Origin: an uncultured Acidobacteriia bacterium
Lineage (GTDB): Bacteria > Acidobacteriota > Terriglobia > Bryobacterales > Bryobacteraceae
Assembly (NCBI GenBank): GCA_903875575.1
Contig: CAIQWJ010000024.1
Coordinates: 62,001 to 126,000 of the forward strand
Reading direction: 5' to 3'
DNA length: 64,000 bases
In this document: in pieces, positions 28,975-37,705 of the stretch
Layout of the letters: every line of letters starts with the position of its first letter
Numbering within the stretch: position 1 is the stretch's first letter
The notes under the pieces: model-generated
The model's database searches: none
What the model saw: the letters and a program-made list of their open reading frames with translations, nothing else
What the model was told of the DNA's origin: nothing
Position numbers and translations under genes: made by a program

Positions 28975-29064
28975 CGAAACGGATGGTGGCCAGGCAAAAC
29001 GGATAGCGTCGCGACAAAACGGATAGTGCCGCAACAAAACGAATGGTCCCGCGGCAAAACGAGA
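28975..29064. repeat. 20-bp tandem repeat, 4.5 copies
   Basis: Four contiguous 20-bp units begin at 28975, 28995, 29015 and 29035, with a half unit from 29055. The leading CAAAACGRAT core is almost invariant (first copy CGAAACGGAT) and the second half is variable (for example AGCGTCGCGA and AGTGCCGCAA). It occupies the gap between the divergent aldo/keto reductase and tRNA-Thr genes. No spacers are present, so it is not a CRISPR array. Confidence 0.85.
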
Positions 29065-29106
29065 CCCTTTGCTAAAATACAAATAGTCTTTGCTGTTCCC
29101 CCAAAC

Positions 29107-29182
29107 GCCCGGTTAGCTCAGTTGGTAGAGCGCCAGTTTTGTAAACTGGATGTCGCTGGTTCAATCCCGGCACCGGGCTCCA
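29107..29182 (+). tRNA. tRNA-Thr (anticodon TGT)
   Basis: A 76-nt cloverleaf. The acceptor stem GCCCGGT pairs with ACCGGGC, the anticodon arm is CCAGT-TTTGTAA-ACTGG with TGT at 29140-29142, the T arm contains GGTTCAATCC, and CCA is encoded at 29180-29182. It reads ACA and by wobble other Thr codons. A TAAAAT at 29073-29078 could be its -10 box. Confidence 0.97.
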
Positions 29183-29236
29183 CCCTCACCCTCTGAACCT
29201 GCCAGAATCTTTGCCATCCTCCCCCGCTGCACGGGA

Positions 29237-29242
29237 TATACT
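29237..29242 (+). promoter_or_regulatory. Putative -10 box, leaderless pattern
   Basis: TATACT ends 6 nt before the ATG at 29249. A TTGCCA at 29211-29216 is at 20-bp spacing, longer than ideal. Confidence 0.4.
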
Positions 29243-29248
29243 CAGACA

Positions 29249-31132
29249 ATGCGTGGCCTCTTCATCTATCCGCTACTTGCCGTTGTTTTGTTTCACGGTG
29301 TGTCCTCCGCCCAGAACATCCTGAACAATGGTGGCTTTGAAAAAGGTCTCATGTGCTATTCCGATTATGTCTGGGCCGGCAACTACCAGTTCCAGCTTTC
29401 CGCCGACTCACACTCCGGCCACTACTCCGCCAAAATCGCCTGTGTCGGCACCGGATGCCAGAAGGCGGGCATCGCTTCCAATCTCATTCCGGCCCCCGCC
29501 AACCAGACGTACAAACTCAGCATGTACTCCAAATGCCCCGCAGGCCGCGTTGCCATCGTATACGTGCCCGGAATGGCGTTTGGCGATGTCGACGCCTACC
29601 TCGCCTGCAACGGCGACTGGAGCCTCAATCAACTTTCTTTTTCCACGGGAACAGCGCCCACGTATCTGTTCTTCTACATATTCAACATGGACACCTCCTG
29701 GCTCGAAGTGGACGACATCTCCCTGACCTATGGCGACGGCACCGCCCCCCAACACGTCACCCTCCACCCCGGCCAGCGCAACGTCGCCATCTCCGGCAAC
29801 AACGTTATGGTTGACGGCAAGCCATTTCTCTCACTTGGCTTTTACGATGTCGGTTACAACGACCTTGCCCAGGCAGCCGCCACCGGTGCCAATACCGTCA
29901 ACTCCTACGAAACCTACAACGATACCGATTGCTTCAACACCGGCCAAAAAAGCTATCTCGATACCGCATACGAACTCGGCCTGAATTTCATACCCGACTC
30001 CTCCTTTTCCGCCAGGCTCCAGACCCCGGACGTTTTCCCGGGTATCGCTCAGACCTTCGCCCCCCATCTCGCCAATATTGCCTGGCAACTGGCCGACGAA
30101 CCTGATCTCATCGAACTTCCCCCGGACTACGTCCCACCTTCGACTTTTCTCGCCGAAAGCGCGGCACTGAGGACGCAGACCTCCCTCCCCGTGACCGCCG
30201 ACTTCGAACACGCCCACTGGGATGTCGCGGGCAGGATCATTCCCTATAACGGCTCCACCGATATCTGGATGGCGGAACCCTACGGGCCGGATTTCAGCGT
30301 CATCAATCACGCAGTCAATCTCTTCAACTCCATTCAGAGCAAACCAATCTGGTTCGCTCAGGATGCTATCGATGCCACTCTGATCGTACCGAAGGCCTAC
30401 TGGGCCATCCTTGCCGGATCCACCGGAATCGTCTACTACAACTGGGATACTTTCAAGACGGATGCCGCCAAACTGGCCGCCGCGACGCAGGCGTTCAGCG
30501 AACTAAAGAGCCTCCAGCCGGCGATTTTCGGCACAAAGATCGATAGTCTGGTCAACACGCCGTTGGGACTCGCTTCCATGTCACGCTTCGATCCAGCCTC
30601 CGGTGTCAGCTACGTCCTGGCGGCCAAAAGTACCGCAGGCACCCTGAGAGGAAGCTTTCAGGTCGCAGGTCTGGCAGCCGGCCAGCAGATTAACGTCGTC
30701 AACGAGAATCGCGCCATCACAGCCAATTCCGGCTCCTTCATGGACACCTTCGCCGGCATCTCCAGGCACGTCTATGCCATCCGCGGTAACACCGCCACGC
30801 TGGCTGCTGCATTCGGCGCACCTACCGGTCCCGTTGCCAACCGCAACTGGAAGATTCAGGTCTACAACTCCGGCATCGTACCCGCCAACAATGCCGTCAT
30901 CACCGGCCTCACCCTGAATCAGACCTCCGGCACCGTCTGCCATCCAACCCTCGCATCCGGCACCATCCCGACACCCCTTGGAAGTCTCGCCCCCACTGCA
31001 TCGGCCACCGCCAACCTGCTGCTCAACTTCACAGGCTGCGACAATACGTCCCGCTTTACTGCCACTCTGGCCTTCGGTGCCAGCGCTGGGGTGAGCGTTT
31101 CCACCATCGTCCGCGCAAATCTGCCGATGTAA
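29249..31132 (+). CDS. Secreted glycoside-hydrolase-like protein with N-terminal carbohydrate-binding region
   Basis: 627 residues from the ATG at 29249 (upstream frame overlaps the tRNA). Signal peptide residues 1-21 end VSSAQ. Residues 22-150 start NILNNGGFEKGL and resemble a CBM4/9-type beta-sandwich. From about 175 (MVDGKPFLSLGFYDVGYNDL) a TIM-barrel-like region begins; it contains WQLADEPDLIELP, with Glu in the place typical of a clan-A acid/base, and IWFAQDAIDATLI further on. The final 110 residues are a beta-rich tail with two cysteines (TVCHPT, TGCDNT). Polysaccharide cleavage outside the cell is inferred; the family is not recognised with certainty. Confidence 0.6.
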   Translation: MRGLFIYPLLAVVLFHGVSSAQNILNNGGFEKGLMCYSDYVWAGNYQFQLSADSHSGHYSAKIACVGTGCQKAGIASNLIPAPANQTYKLSMYSKCPAGRVAIVYVPGMAFGDVDAYLACNGDWSLNQLSFSTGTAPTYLFFYIFNMDTSWLEVDDISLTYGDGTAPQHVTLHPGQRNVAISGNNVMVDGKPFLSLGFYDVGYNDLAQAAATGANTVNSYETYNDTDCFNTGQKSYLDTAYELGLNFIPDSSFSARLQTPDVFPGIAQTFAPHLANIAWQLADEPDLIELPPDYVPPSTFLAESAALRTQTSLPVTADFEHAHWDVAGRIIPYNGSTDIWMAEPYGPDFSVINHAVNLFNSIQSKPIWFAQDAIDATLIVPKAYWAILAGSTGIVYYNWDTFKTDAAKLAAATQAFSELKSLQPAIFGTKIDSLVNTPLGLASMSRFDPASGVSYVLAAKSTAGTLRGSFQVAGLAAGQQINVVNENRAITANSGSFMDTFAGISRHVYAIRGNTATLAAAFGAPTGPVANRNWKIQVYNSGIVPANNAVITGLTLNQTSGTVCHPTLASGTIPTPLGSLAPTASATANLLLNFTGCDNTSRFTATLAFGASAGVSVSTIVRANLPM

Positions 31133-31144
31133 GCGCGACCTGCT

Positions 31145-34100
31145 TCAGAACTTCAACCGCAATGAAATCGACATCCGCCTCGCATTATTCTGCGCGCCCG
31201 TAATCGTCCCGAACGAAGCGTTCGTCTGCGCGCCCGTCGCGAAATTATAAGTCAGCGTCGAATTCGGATTCGCCGGATTGAAGTGATTGAAGAAATCGAA
31301 CGTCTCCGCCCGGAACTGCAACACCCGTGTCTCACTGCGCCCCAGACGGAACTCCTTATACATGCTGAGATCGAAGTTCCAGAAGCCCGGCCCGTACGCC
31401 AGCGTCAGCGGCGTATTGCCAATGCCAAATGAATTCGCCGCCGGCAGCGCAAAGCTCGCCGCATTCAGCGGTGTCCACAGCCGAGTATCGCTCGTCGTCG
31501 CCACAGACCCCGGGCTCGTCTGAGTCGACCCGGCCGGCAACCACATCGGCCCATTCATCTGGCACCGCAGCGGCGGCGCTCCCGTCGGCGTCCCGTACCA
31601 GTAACCAATCGGCGCGTTGATCACCGAGCAGTTCACCGTCATCGGCAAGCCCGAAAAAATGGCACCGACGCCGTTCAGATTCCAGCCCCGCAGCAATACC
31701 CGCGCCACCTTCGGCGTCTTTGCATTGCCCGCCGAAAACTTCCACCCAAAGTTCAGATTCAGCGCCTGTTTCCTGTTGGCCACGTTCTTCGTCAGCACAT
31801 CCGGCAGCCATTGGTTGTGGTTGTACGTAATTGTCTTCTGCCACGTGTAATTGGAACCGAACTGCAGCCGCTTCCCTACCCTGCGATTCAATTGCACCTG
31901 CAGCGCGTCGTAGTAGCCTTCGCCAATACTGGTGAATTCGCTGATCGCGCCATAACCCGGAAAACTCCCCGCCAGCGCGCGAATCAGATTCGCCGAATAG
32001 AAGGCGCCTGTCCCGCCATTCGTGCTCGTCGGATCCAGAAACCGAAGCACCTGCCCGCTCGTCGTCGTCCCCGCACCCACCGTCGGCTTCCAGTCCGTAT
32101 ACGGTGCCACCGCGTTGCCGTCCGTCGCAGTCCCGAATCCGTGGTGGTGCACGTTCCCCACATAGCCCACATCCAGAATCATCTGACGCCCCAGATCCTG
32201 CTGCACACCGAAACTCCAGTTGTAAACCGAAGGCGGCTGGTAATCAGGCGACCCGCCATTCACGTTCTGCGGCACCAGCAGTCCCTGCGTCGCCAGAAGA
32301 TTATTGAAAGTCGTGTTGTAGTAAATCGGTGCCCGGAAGTAAGGAGGCGCGGCCATCGGGCCCGTGCCAGACCCTGTCGCGCCAATCGTATCCACGCCAA
32401 AAGCCCTGTCATAGAAAATGCCGAAGCCCGTGCGCAGCGCCAGTTTGCCGTGGCCCAGGACGTCCCACGCCAGACCAATCCGCGGTGCCAGTTGAATCGG
32501 CGGCGTGTGAAAGAAACTCGTCTGGTACTGCGCCATCCCCGAGAACGGATTGCCATTCGCCGGAAACGATGCCGGGTCAAAGGCCGTGGAAAGCGACTGC
32601 GCATACGTCGCCCCCGTCACCGGATTCTTCGCCACCGCGCTCCCCGCCGGGCACACGCTGCCCGCCGCCACAGCCACCGCACACGCTGGATAAAGCACCT
32701 GCCCCGCCCGCGCCGTGTTGTAAGCCGCTGCATTGAAAATACCCAGCGTCGCCCCCGGCGAATACACCGGCCCCGCGCTCACAAACCGCAGCCCGATATC
32801 CGCCGTCAGCCTCCGGCTCAGCTTCCACGTATCCTGGGCAAACCATTCGATCTGCTTGTATCGCGCATGGTTCACCTGCTTCACGTTGTCTTCCCCATAC
32901 GCCTGCACCGCGCCCGTCAGCATGTTGGAAAACGCGTAACCCGTATCATTCGGGTTCGACGTGTCCGACCCAAACCAATACGTCCCCGCCGTGTTGTATG
33001 TCGAATAAACGCTCACATTCCGCGAATCGTGCTCAAAGTAGAACCCGAACTTCACGCTGTGCTTCTTCCGCACCCACGTCAGCGTATTCGTCAGACTGTC
33101 AATCTCATCCGTGCCGTTAAAAGGCCACCGGCTATCCCACCCAAACGACGGCGCAGCCCCCGTCACCACCTGCCCCGCCGCTTGCGCCCCCGTCGTCCCG
33201 AAATTGATATTCGGAATCAGGTTGAGATTGTTCGCACCAAAGAAATTCGGCAGCGTCACCGCCTGCCCCGCCGGCGTCTTAAGAGCCGGCAGCAGCGCCG
33301 CGTTGTACTGCGCCTGATCCGTAATCCCTACAATCTGGTGCGCGCGGTTGATCCCCCAGGTGAACTCATTGATCAGATTCGGCCGGAACGTGTGAATCAC
33401 CGTCGAGGCCACCCCTGCCGACGAAATGTCATACCCAAAACCCGTCGTCTGCCCCCAACCCGCGCCCGCAGGCCCCAATATCGCACCCGGACCGTCCGAC
33501 CCCTGATAATCCTGGATCAGCCGCAGAGAACTCGTCGTCTTCTTCGCCACGTTGTAATCGAGGCGCAGAATCCTGTCCTCCCGCGGCTCCAGCCTGGTCC
33601 ACTGGAACTGCGTGTTGTAGCCCCGCGCCCCCGTGATGTCAAAGGCCAGATTGTTCACTCCCGGAACGGGAAACAGATTCATCATCGCCGCCCCCACAGG
33701 GCTCACCCGACTCGCGGGAATTAGATTCCCCGAAAACGGCGCGCCCCCTGCCAGCGGATTCTTGATCGGAATTTGTACCCCTGTCGACGTCACAGTCTGC
33801 GAATAATCCCCGCCCCGTTCCGCCGCAGTCGGCATCGTGTAGCGATTCGGCCCGTTGGTCTGCAGGTTATGCAGATAATCCTCGGAAAAGAAGAAAAATA
33901 ACTTCGAATGACTGCGATTGAAGCGCGTGCCCGGAATCAGCAGCGGCCCGCCGATCGTTCCGCCGGGATTCTGATACCGATACCGCGCCTTCGGCGTCGC
34001 CACCGGAATTCCATTCACGGTCACAAGATTCCGGCTGTTGAACCACTCGTTCGCGTTCATCCACTCATTCCGGTAGTAGTGATACAGAGTCCCGTGATAG

Positions 34101-34837
34101 CGGTTCGTGCCGTTCTTAATCGTCACGTTCATCTGCCCGCCGCCGCGCGCCCCGTATTCCGCCGTATAGTTGCTCACCAGCACTTTTACTTCGGCAATGG
34201 CATCCACGCTCGGCGCAATGTAGCCGCCGGTCCCGGGTGCGCCGCTGTCCTGACTGGCGATGCCGTCCAGCGTGACCAGCAACTGGCCCGGACTCCCGTT
34301 CACCCCCGGCCCGCCCTGCCCCCAACCGCGAGTGTCGGTCGTGTTCACCGCCTGCGTGCCGGGCAGCGATCTCAGGATCGACAGGTAATTCCGCCCCGCC
34401 ATCGGCGTGTCTTCAATCTGCCGCTCGTTCACCGCGATCGCGCGGTCCGAACTATCCGTGGCCACATGTGCCACTTCCGCCGTGACGGAGACCGACGTAT
34501 TCACATCTCCGACGGCCAGACGAATCTCATGCAGGTCGACGCGCTCCTGCGCCGAAACATTGATGCCGACGTGATCGCTGGCGCGGAAACCCGGTTTCGC
34601 GATATGGAGACTGTAGTTGCCGGGGACCAGGCCGGTGAAGACGAAACTGCCATCGGTCGCAGTCGTGTATTCGCGAGGCTGCCCGTTGAGATCGCTCGTG
34701 AGCCGGACAGGCAAACCGGAGATAACGGCACCAGCCGGGTCTGCCACCACGCCGCTGATCTGCCCGCTGGTGGTCTGGGCGCTGGAGAGACCAGCCGCCA
34801 GAAACACCAAAAACGCTCCCGCTGGAATCCTGATCAT
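31145..34837 (-). CDS. TonB-dependent receptor, Oar-like, with N-terminal carboxypeptidase-regulatory-like domain
   Basis: 1230 residues from the ATG at 34837 (AGGTTGAAG ribosome binding site). The signal peptide ends LSSAQ. Residues about 20-105 form the carboxypeptidase-regulatory-like fold (ISGVVADPAGAVISGLPVRL, NYSLHIAKPGFRA). The plug follows at about 120-235 (EDTPMAGRNYLSILRSLPGT, MNVTIKNGTNRYHGTLYHYY). A large 22-strand-type barrel ends with RRMSISLRLKF, whose final Phe is the outer-membrane assembly signal. Such receptors import polymers or oligomers using TonB energy. No TonB box is obvious. A good sigma-70-type promoter lies just upstream. It is convergent with the glycosidase-like gene, ending 12 bp apart, a plausible functional pairing. 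Confidence 0.94.
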   Translation of the reverse strand: MIRIPAGAFLVFLAAGLSSAQTTSGQISGVVADPAGAVISGLPVRLTSDLNGQPREYTTATDGSFVFTGLVPGNYSLHIAKPGFRASDHVGINVSAQERVDLHEIRLAVGDVNTSVSVTAEVAHVATDSSDRAIAVNERQIEDTPMAGRNYLSILRSLPGTQAVNTTDTRGWGQGGPGVNGSPGQLLVTLDGIASQDSGAPGTGGYIAPSVDAIAEVKVLVSNYTAEYGARGGGQMNVTIKNGTNRYHGTLYHYYRNEWMNANEWFNSRNLVTVNGIPVATPKARYRYQNPGGTIGGPLLIPGTRFNRSHSKLFFFFSEDYLHNLQTNGPNRYTMPTAAERGGDYSQTVTSTGVQIPIKNPLAGGAPFSGNLIPASRVSPVGAAMMNLFPVPGVNNLAFDITGARGYNTQFQWTRLEPREDRILRLDYNVAKKTTSSLRLIQDYQGSDGPGAILGPAGAGWGQTTGFGYDISSAGVASTVIHTFRPNLINEFTWGINRAHQIVGITDQAQYNAALLPALKTPAGQAVTLPNFFGANNLNLIPNINFGTTGAQAAGQVVTGAAPSFGWDSRWPFNGTDEIDSLTNTLTWVRKKHSVKFGFYFEHDSRNVSVYSTYNTAGTYWFGSDTSNPNDTGYAFSNMLTGAVQAYGEDNVKQVNHARYKQIEWFAQDTWKLSRRLTADIGLRFVSAGPVYSPGATLGIFNAAAYNTARAGQVLYPACAVAVAAGSVCPAGSAVAKNPVTGATYAQSLSTAFDPASFPANGNPFSGMAQYQTSFFHTPPIQLAPRIGLAWDVLGHGKLALRTGFGIFYDRAFGVDTIGATGSGTGPMAAPPYFRAPIYYNTTFNNLLATQGLLVPQNVNGGSPDYQPPSVYNWSFGVQQDLGRQMILDVGYVGNVHHHGFGTATDGNAVAPYTDWKPTVGAGTTTSGQVLRFLDPTSTNGGTGAFYSANLIRALAGSFPGYGAISEFTSIGEGYYDALQVQLNRRVGKRLQFGSNYTWQKTITYNHNQWLPDVLTKNVANRKQALNLNFGWKFSAGNAKTPKVARVLLRGWNLNGVGAIFSGLPMTVNCSVINAPIGYWYGTPTGAPPLRCQMNGPMWLPAGSTQTSPGSVATTSDTRLWTPLNAASFALPAANSFGIGNTPLTLAYGPGFWNFDLSMYKEFRLGRSETRVLQFRAETFDFFNHFNPANPNSTLTYNFATGAQTNASFGTITGAQNNARRMSISLRLKF

Positions 34838-34852
34838 CTTCAACCTGGCGTC

Positions 34853-34882
34853 ACTATATACGTGCGACGAATTCAGTGTCAA
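34853..34882 (-). promoter_or_regulatory. Sigma-70-type promoter of the TonB-dependent receptor gene
   Basis: On the minus strand TTGACA (34882-34877) and TATAGT (34858-34853) are separated by 18 nt. The expected transcription start is only about 9 nt before the ATG at 34837, giving a short leader that contains the ribosome binding site. Confidence 0.7.
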
Positions 34883-35011
34883 GTAAAGGGAGGAACTCTA
34901 TCCAGACCGGTGGAACAGATAACAACTGTTTGCTGACGCGAGCAGTGCCGCAGAACCAGAACTCACCGAACCGCGAAATGTCAGGGGCGGCAGAGAAAAT
35001 TAATCCCCACC

Positions 35012-35152
35012 TCACCAGTCCGGCGGCAGCGGCTTCTGTACGAAGCCCTGGTTCACACAGAACTTCACCGACTTGCTGTCCTTCAACTGCCGTTCACAAG
35101 GATAAGGGAAGCCCCTCAGGACGAATAACGCTCCGGCCGTGAGCCCGAACAA
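35012..35152 (-). CDS. Possible 46-residue protein directly after the glutaminyl cyclase stop codon
   Basis: The frame of the upstream cyclase continues past its TAG (35155-35153) for 47 codons to a TGA at 35014-35012. Read from the adjacent TTG it begins with a hydrophobic LFGLTAGALFVLRGFPYP and ends with KFCVNQGFVQKPLPPDW, two cysteines in total. The composition looks protein-like. No ribosome binding site of note is present. It could be a separate small protein, a stop-readthrough extension, or chance. Confidence 0.3.
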   Translation of the reverse strand: MFGLTAGALFVLRGFPYPCERQLKDSKSVKFCVNQGFVQKPLPPDW

Positions 35153-35944
35153 CTACCGCTTCGCAGGCTTCGGAACAATTCGTATCTCGAACAGATTCGG
35201 CCACAGTTTCCCTGTCACGAACAGCCTCTTGTGCCCGGCGTCGTAAGCAATTCCGTTCAGAACATCTTCTCCACCTGTGCGATACATAGGACCCAGCAAT
35301 CCGCCCAGATCGATCCAGCCCGTCACCGCTCCCGTAACCGGTGAAATGCGGGCCACCCGATCCGTCTGCCAGATGTTCGCGAAGAGTTCGCCCTCTACCC
35401 ACTCCAGTTCGTTGAGATTCGCAACCGGTTTACCGCCATCCAGCACCTTGATGCGCCGCCGCTCCGCCAGAGTCTTCGGATCCCACACCCGAATCTCCGC
35501 CGTCCCGTCATCCATATAGACGCTGGTCGCGTTATGCGTCAGTGACCAGCCTTCGCCCTTGTAAGTAAACTGGCGCTGCATCTTGAAATCGTTCAGAGAA
35601 AACACAAAACCCACCTGCGTCTGATACGTCAGCTGCACGATTCTATCGCCCAGAATCGTGATCCCTTCGCCGAAATACTGGTCCGAAATCGGAATGCGCT
35701 GCACCACCTCGCCGGTTTCCAGCCTCACCTTGCGCAGCGAAGAACGTCCGTTCAGCCCCGTACTCTCATAGAGGAACCCGTCATGGAACTCCAGACCTTC
35801 GGTAAACGCGTTCCGGTCATGCGGGTAAACGTGCACCACCTGGTAACCGTAAACCGGCGTAGTTGCCATCTTACCCGCAGTCTGCGCCAGCAGTGCCGCA
35901 TACAACGCCAGTCCCAAACCCAGAGAAATCCAGACGATCTTCAT
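35153..35944 (-). CDS. Glutaminyl-peptide cyclotransferase (glutamine cyclotransferase, five-bladed propeller)
   Basis: 263 residues from the ATG at 35944. Residues 1-22 are a signal peptide or anchor (IVWISLGLGLALYAALLAQ). The beta-propeller of the plant/bacterial QC family (PF05096) follows, with the conserved AFTEGLEFHDGFLYESTGLN, EGITILGDRIVQLTYQ, ELEWVEGELFANIWQTDRVA and NGIAYDAGHKRLFVTGKLWP. It cyclises N-terminal Gln of secreted proteins to pyroglutamate, protecting them. It follows ferrochelatase by 16 bp on the same strand, so co-transcription is likely although no metabolic link is evident. Confidence 0.93.
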   Translation of the reverse strand: MKIVWISLGLGLALYAALLAQTAGKMATTPVYGYQVVHVYPHDRNAFTEGLEFHDGFLYESTGLNGRSSLRKVRLETGEVVQRIPISDQYFGEGITILGDRIVQLTYQTQVGFVFSLNDFKMQRQFTYKGEGWSLTHNATSVYMDDGTAEIRVWDPKTLAERRRIKVLDGGKPVANLNELEWVEGELFANIWQTDRVARISPVTGAVTGWIDLGGLLGPMYRTGGEDVLNGIAYDAGHKRLFVTGKLWPNLFEIRIVPKPAKR

Positions 35945-35960
35945 AAGGGAACTCTTTACC

Positions 35961-36944
35961 TCATTGCGGACGCGCGGCCGGCCTCTGCGGCGCTTTGCAG
36001 CAATCCGGCGGACAAGTCCCCACGCCGCCGTCGCGGACCGCCGCCTGTACCATTTCACGAATCGCGCGCACAAATGCCGGGTGCGTCCCCACCGTACCGG
36101 CGCGCACAAATTCAATGCCGCGCTCGCGGCAGGCATCCGCCGCTTCCGTGTCCAGATCGTACAGCACTTCCATGTGATCCGACAGGAAACCAATCGGCAC
36201 CACCACCAGACGTTTGGCCGCAGTCCCGTGAATGTAGTCCACAATATCCGGTTCCAGCCACGGCTGCCCGGGAGGGCCACTGCGGCTTTGAAACACCAGC
36301 GTCGGCGCAGCGTCCCCGCAACTGGCCAGTTTCAATACCTTACCGCAGGCCGCCTGCAGTTCCGCAAGGTAAGGGCTCGATTCCGACATGGAAACCGGCA
36401 CGCTGTGGGCCGTGAAAATCACCTCTGCCCCGGGCAGTTGTTCCAGCGCCTCGCGCACTCGTGCCGCGGCAGCTTCCAGAAAACCCGGATGCGCGGAAAA
36501 AGGACGTATCTTGTCGATGTGGATGCCTTCCACCGACGCACATGCGCGGTCCAGATCTTCCCTGTATTGCCTGCAACCGGAGTACGATCCGTACGCCGAC
36601 GTCGCCAGCGCCAGCACTCGCTGCACGCCATCCGCCCGCATCTGCTCCACGGTTTCGCCCAGCATCGGATGCCAGTTCCGGTTACCCCAATAAACAGGCA
36701 GCGTCACTCCGTGCGAGGCAAACTCCGTTCGCAGCGCCGCGAGAAGATCCTCGCACTGCCGGTTGATCGGACTCTTGCCGTCGAAGTGGTAGTAATGCTC
36801 GGCTACCTCCAGCATGCGTTCGCGCGGCACGTTCCTGCCCCGCAAAACGTTTTCGAGGAAAGGAATAACGTCTTCGTGCTTTTCGGGGCCGCCGAAAGAG
36901 ACCAGGAGAAAAGCGTCATACGGAACGGAGGGCGCGGTGGACAT
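35961..36944 (-). CDS. hemH: Ferrochelatase HemH
   Basis: 327 residues from the ATG at 36944; the longer upstream frame overlaps zapA. It inserts Fe(II) into (copro)porphyrin in haem synthesis. Family marks are the N-terminal AFLLVSFGGPEKHEDVIPFL, the catalytic His region VIFTAHSVPVS, FQSRSGPPGQPWLEPD and VVVPIGFLSDHMEVLYDLD with the conserved Glu. The C-terminus PPDCC could hold a metal or cluster ligand. It sits between zapA and the glutaminyl cyclase gene. Haem supply fits the several c-type cytochromes elsewhere in the window. Confidence 0.94.
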   Translation of the reverse strand: MSTAPSVPYDAFLLVSFGGPEKHEDVIPFLENVLRGRNVPRERMLEVAEHYYHFDGKSPINRQCEDLLAALRTEFASHGVTLPVYWGNRNWHPMLGETVEQMRADGVQRVLALATSAYGSYSGCRQYREDLDRACASVEGIHIDKIRPFSAHPGFLEAAAARVREALEQLPGAEVIFTAHSVPVSMSESSPYLAELQAACGKVLKLASCGDAAPTLVFQSRSGPPGQPWLEPDIVDYIHGTAAKRLVVVPIGFLSDHMEVLYDLDTEAADACRERGIEFVRAGTVGTHPAFVRAIREMVQAAVRDGGVGTCPPDCCKAPQRPAARPQ

Positions 36945-36949
36945 GGGAT

Positions 36950-37243
36950 TCAGATTCCTTCGATTTGAGCCTGGTCGAGAGCGTTTTCCAGGATGTCCGC
37001 GATGCGCGCGGACTTGCCCTGCAAAGCCTTCAGCTTCGTTTCCGTGGCATGGAGTTTGTCTGCGAGGTGCAGACACGCCAGCACGGCAACGCGGGTCGAA
37101 TCACCCGTGCCGGCATGTTTGGCGACGTTGACCATTAGTTCGTCGATCTGCTGCGCCACGGCTTCCACTTCGCCGGGATCGCCGTCAATCAGCAACGAGT
37201 AAGTCTGGTTGAAAATGTGTACGCGGACAGGGTGCTTCGGCAT
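36950..37243 (-). CDS. zapA: Cell division protein ZapA
   Basis: 97 residues. The N-terminal VRVHIFNQTYSLLIDGDPGE is the ZapA globular head, followed by VEAVAQQIDELM and a long helix RVAVLACLHLADKLHATETK that makes the antiparallel coiled coil. ZapA bundles FtsZ protofilaments at midcell. The gene ends 5 bp before hemH begins. The gene for a ZapB-like coiled-coil protein is just upstream, which supports the division role. Confidence 0.92.
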   Translation of the reverse strand: MPKHPVRVHIFNQTYSLLIDGDPGEVEAVAQQIDELMVNVAKHAGTGDSTRVAVLACLHLADKLHATETKLKALQGKSARIADILENALDQAQIEGI

Positions 37244-37290
37244 CCGGGTGCTCTAACTAAATTCTACGCGGTTCACTGCAAATCGGACAC

Positions 37291-37310
37291 AAAAAAGCCC
37301 GTTGGGCACA
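37291..37310 (-). terminator. Weak hairpin with T-run upstream of zapA
   Basis: On the minus strand GCCC-AAC-GGGC is followed by six T, between the ZapB-like gene and zapA. The stem is only 4 bp, so this may attenuate rather than stop transcription. Confidence 0.35.
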
Positions 37311-37366
37311 AAAAAAGACGCAGAGGCGAAAACAACCCGCCCCCGCGCCTATTTTCTCAGTCGTCG

Positions 37367-37684
37367 TTAAACGGCGTCGAGCGTGTCGATGTGCCCGAGC
37401 AGCTTTTCCAGCCGCGTCCGAACCTGCTGCTTCTCTTCGCGCAAAATATCCAGCTCCATCGCGAGTTCAGCGTTGGCATTCCGGACCTCTTCAAGCGATA
37501 CCCGAAGAGCGTCCACGCTCTTGTCGAGCGAAGCCTTTTCCTCGGCGGCAGCCGTTTCGAGAGCATCCTTCTCCTGCCGGAGCCGGATCACCAAAGCAAC
37601 TGCCTTCTGAATGCGCGCCTCCAGATGATCCAGTGGATCGATCTGAGATGCGCCGGGTTGAGTTTCGTTTATTGTAGAAGCCAT
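37367..37684 (-). CDS. ZapB-like coiled-coil protein
   Basis: 105 residues from the ATG at 37684 (AGGTCAA upstream). From residue 19 (DHLEARIQKAVALVIRLRQE) to about 95 it is one continuous heptad-repeat helix rich in Glu, Lys, Ala and Leu, ending LEKLLGHIDTLDAV. Small coiled coils next to zapA, with this LExRI..AV..I..L opening, are ZapB-like division factors that link ZapA to the nucleoid. Sequence alone cannot separate this from other coiled coils; the position between rplT and zapA supports it. Confidence 0.65.
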   Translation of the reverse strand: MASTINETQPGASQIDPLDHLEARIQKAVALVIRLRQEKDALETAAAEEKASLDKSVDALRVSLEEVRNANAELAMELDILREEKQQVRTRLEKLLGHIDTLDAV

Positions 37685-37705
37685 TTGACCTGTCAAAAGC
37701 CCAAA

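Noticed and set aside
28975-29064. CRISPR array
   Set aside because: Units are 20 bp and contiguous with no spacers, and no cas genes are in the window.
31811-33724. Long open frame (637 codons) on the + strand, Arg/Pro/His-rich
   Set aside because: It is antisense to the TonB-dependent receptor gene; its composition is what a high-GC reverse frame gives and it has no domain text.
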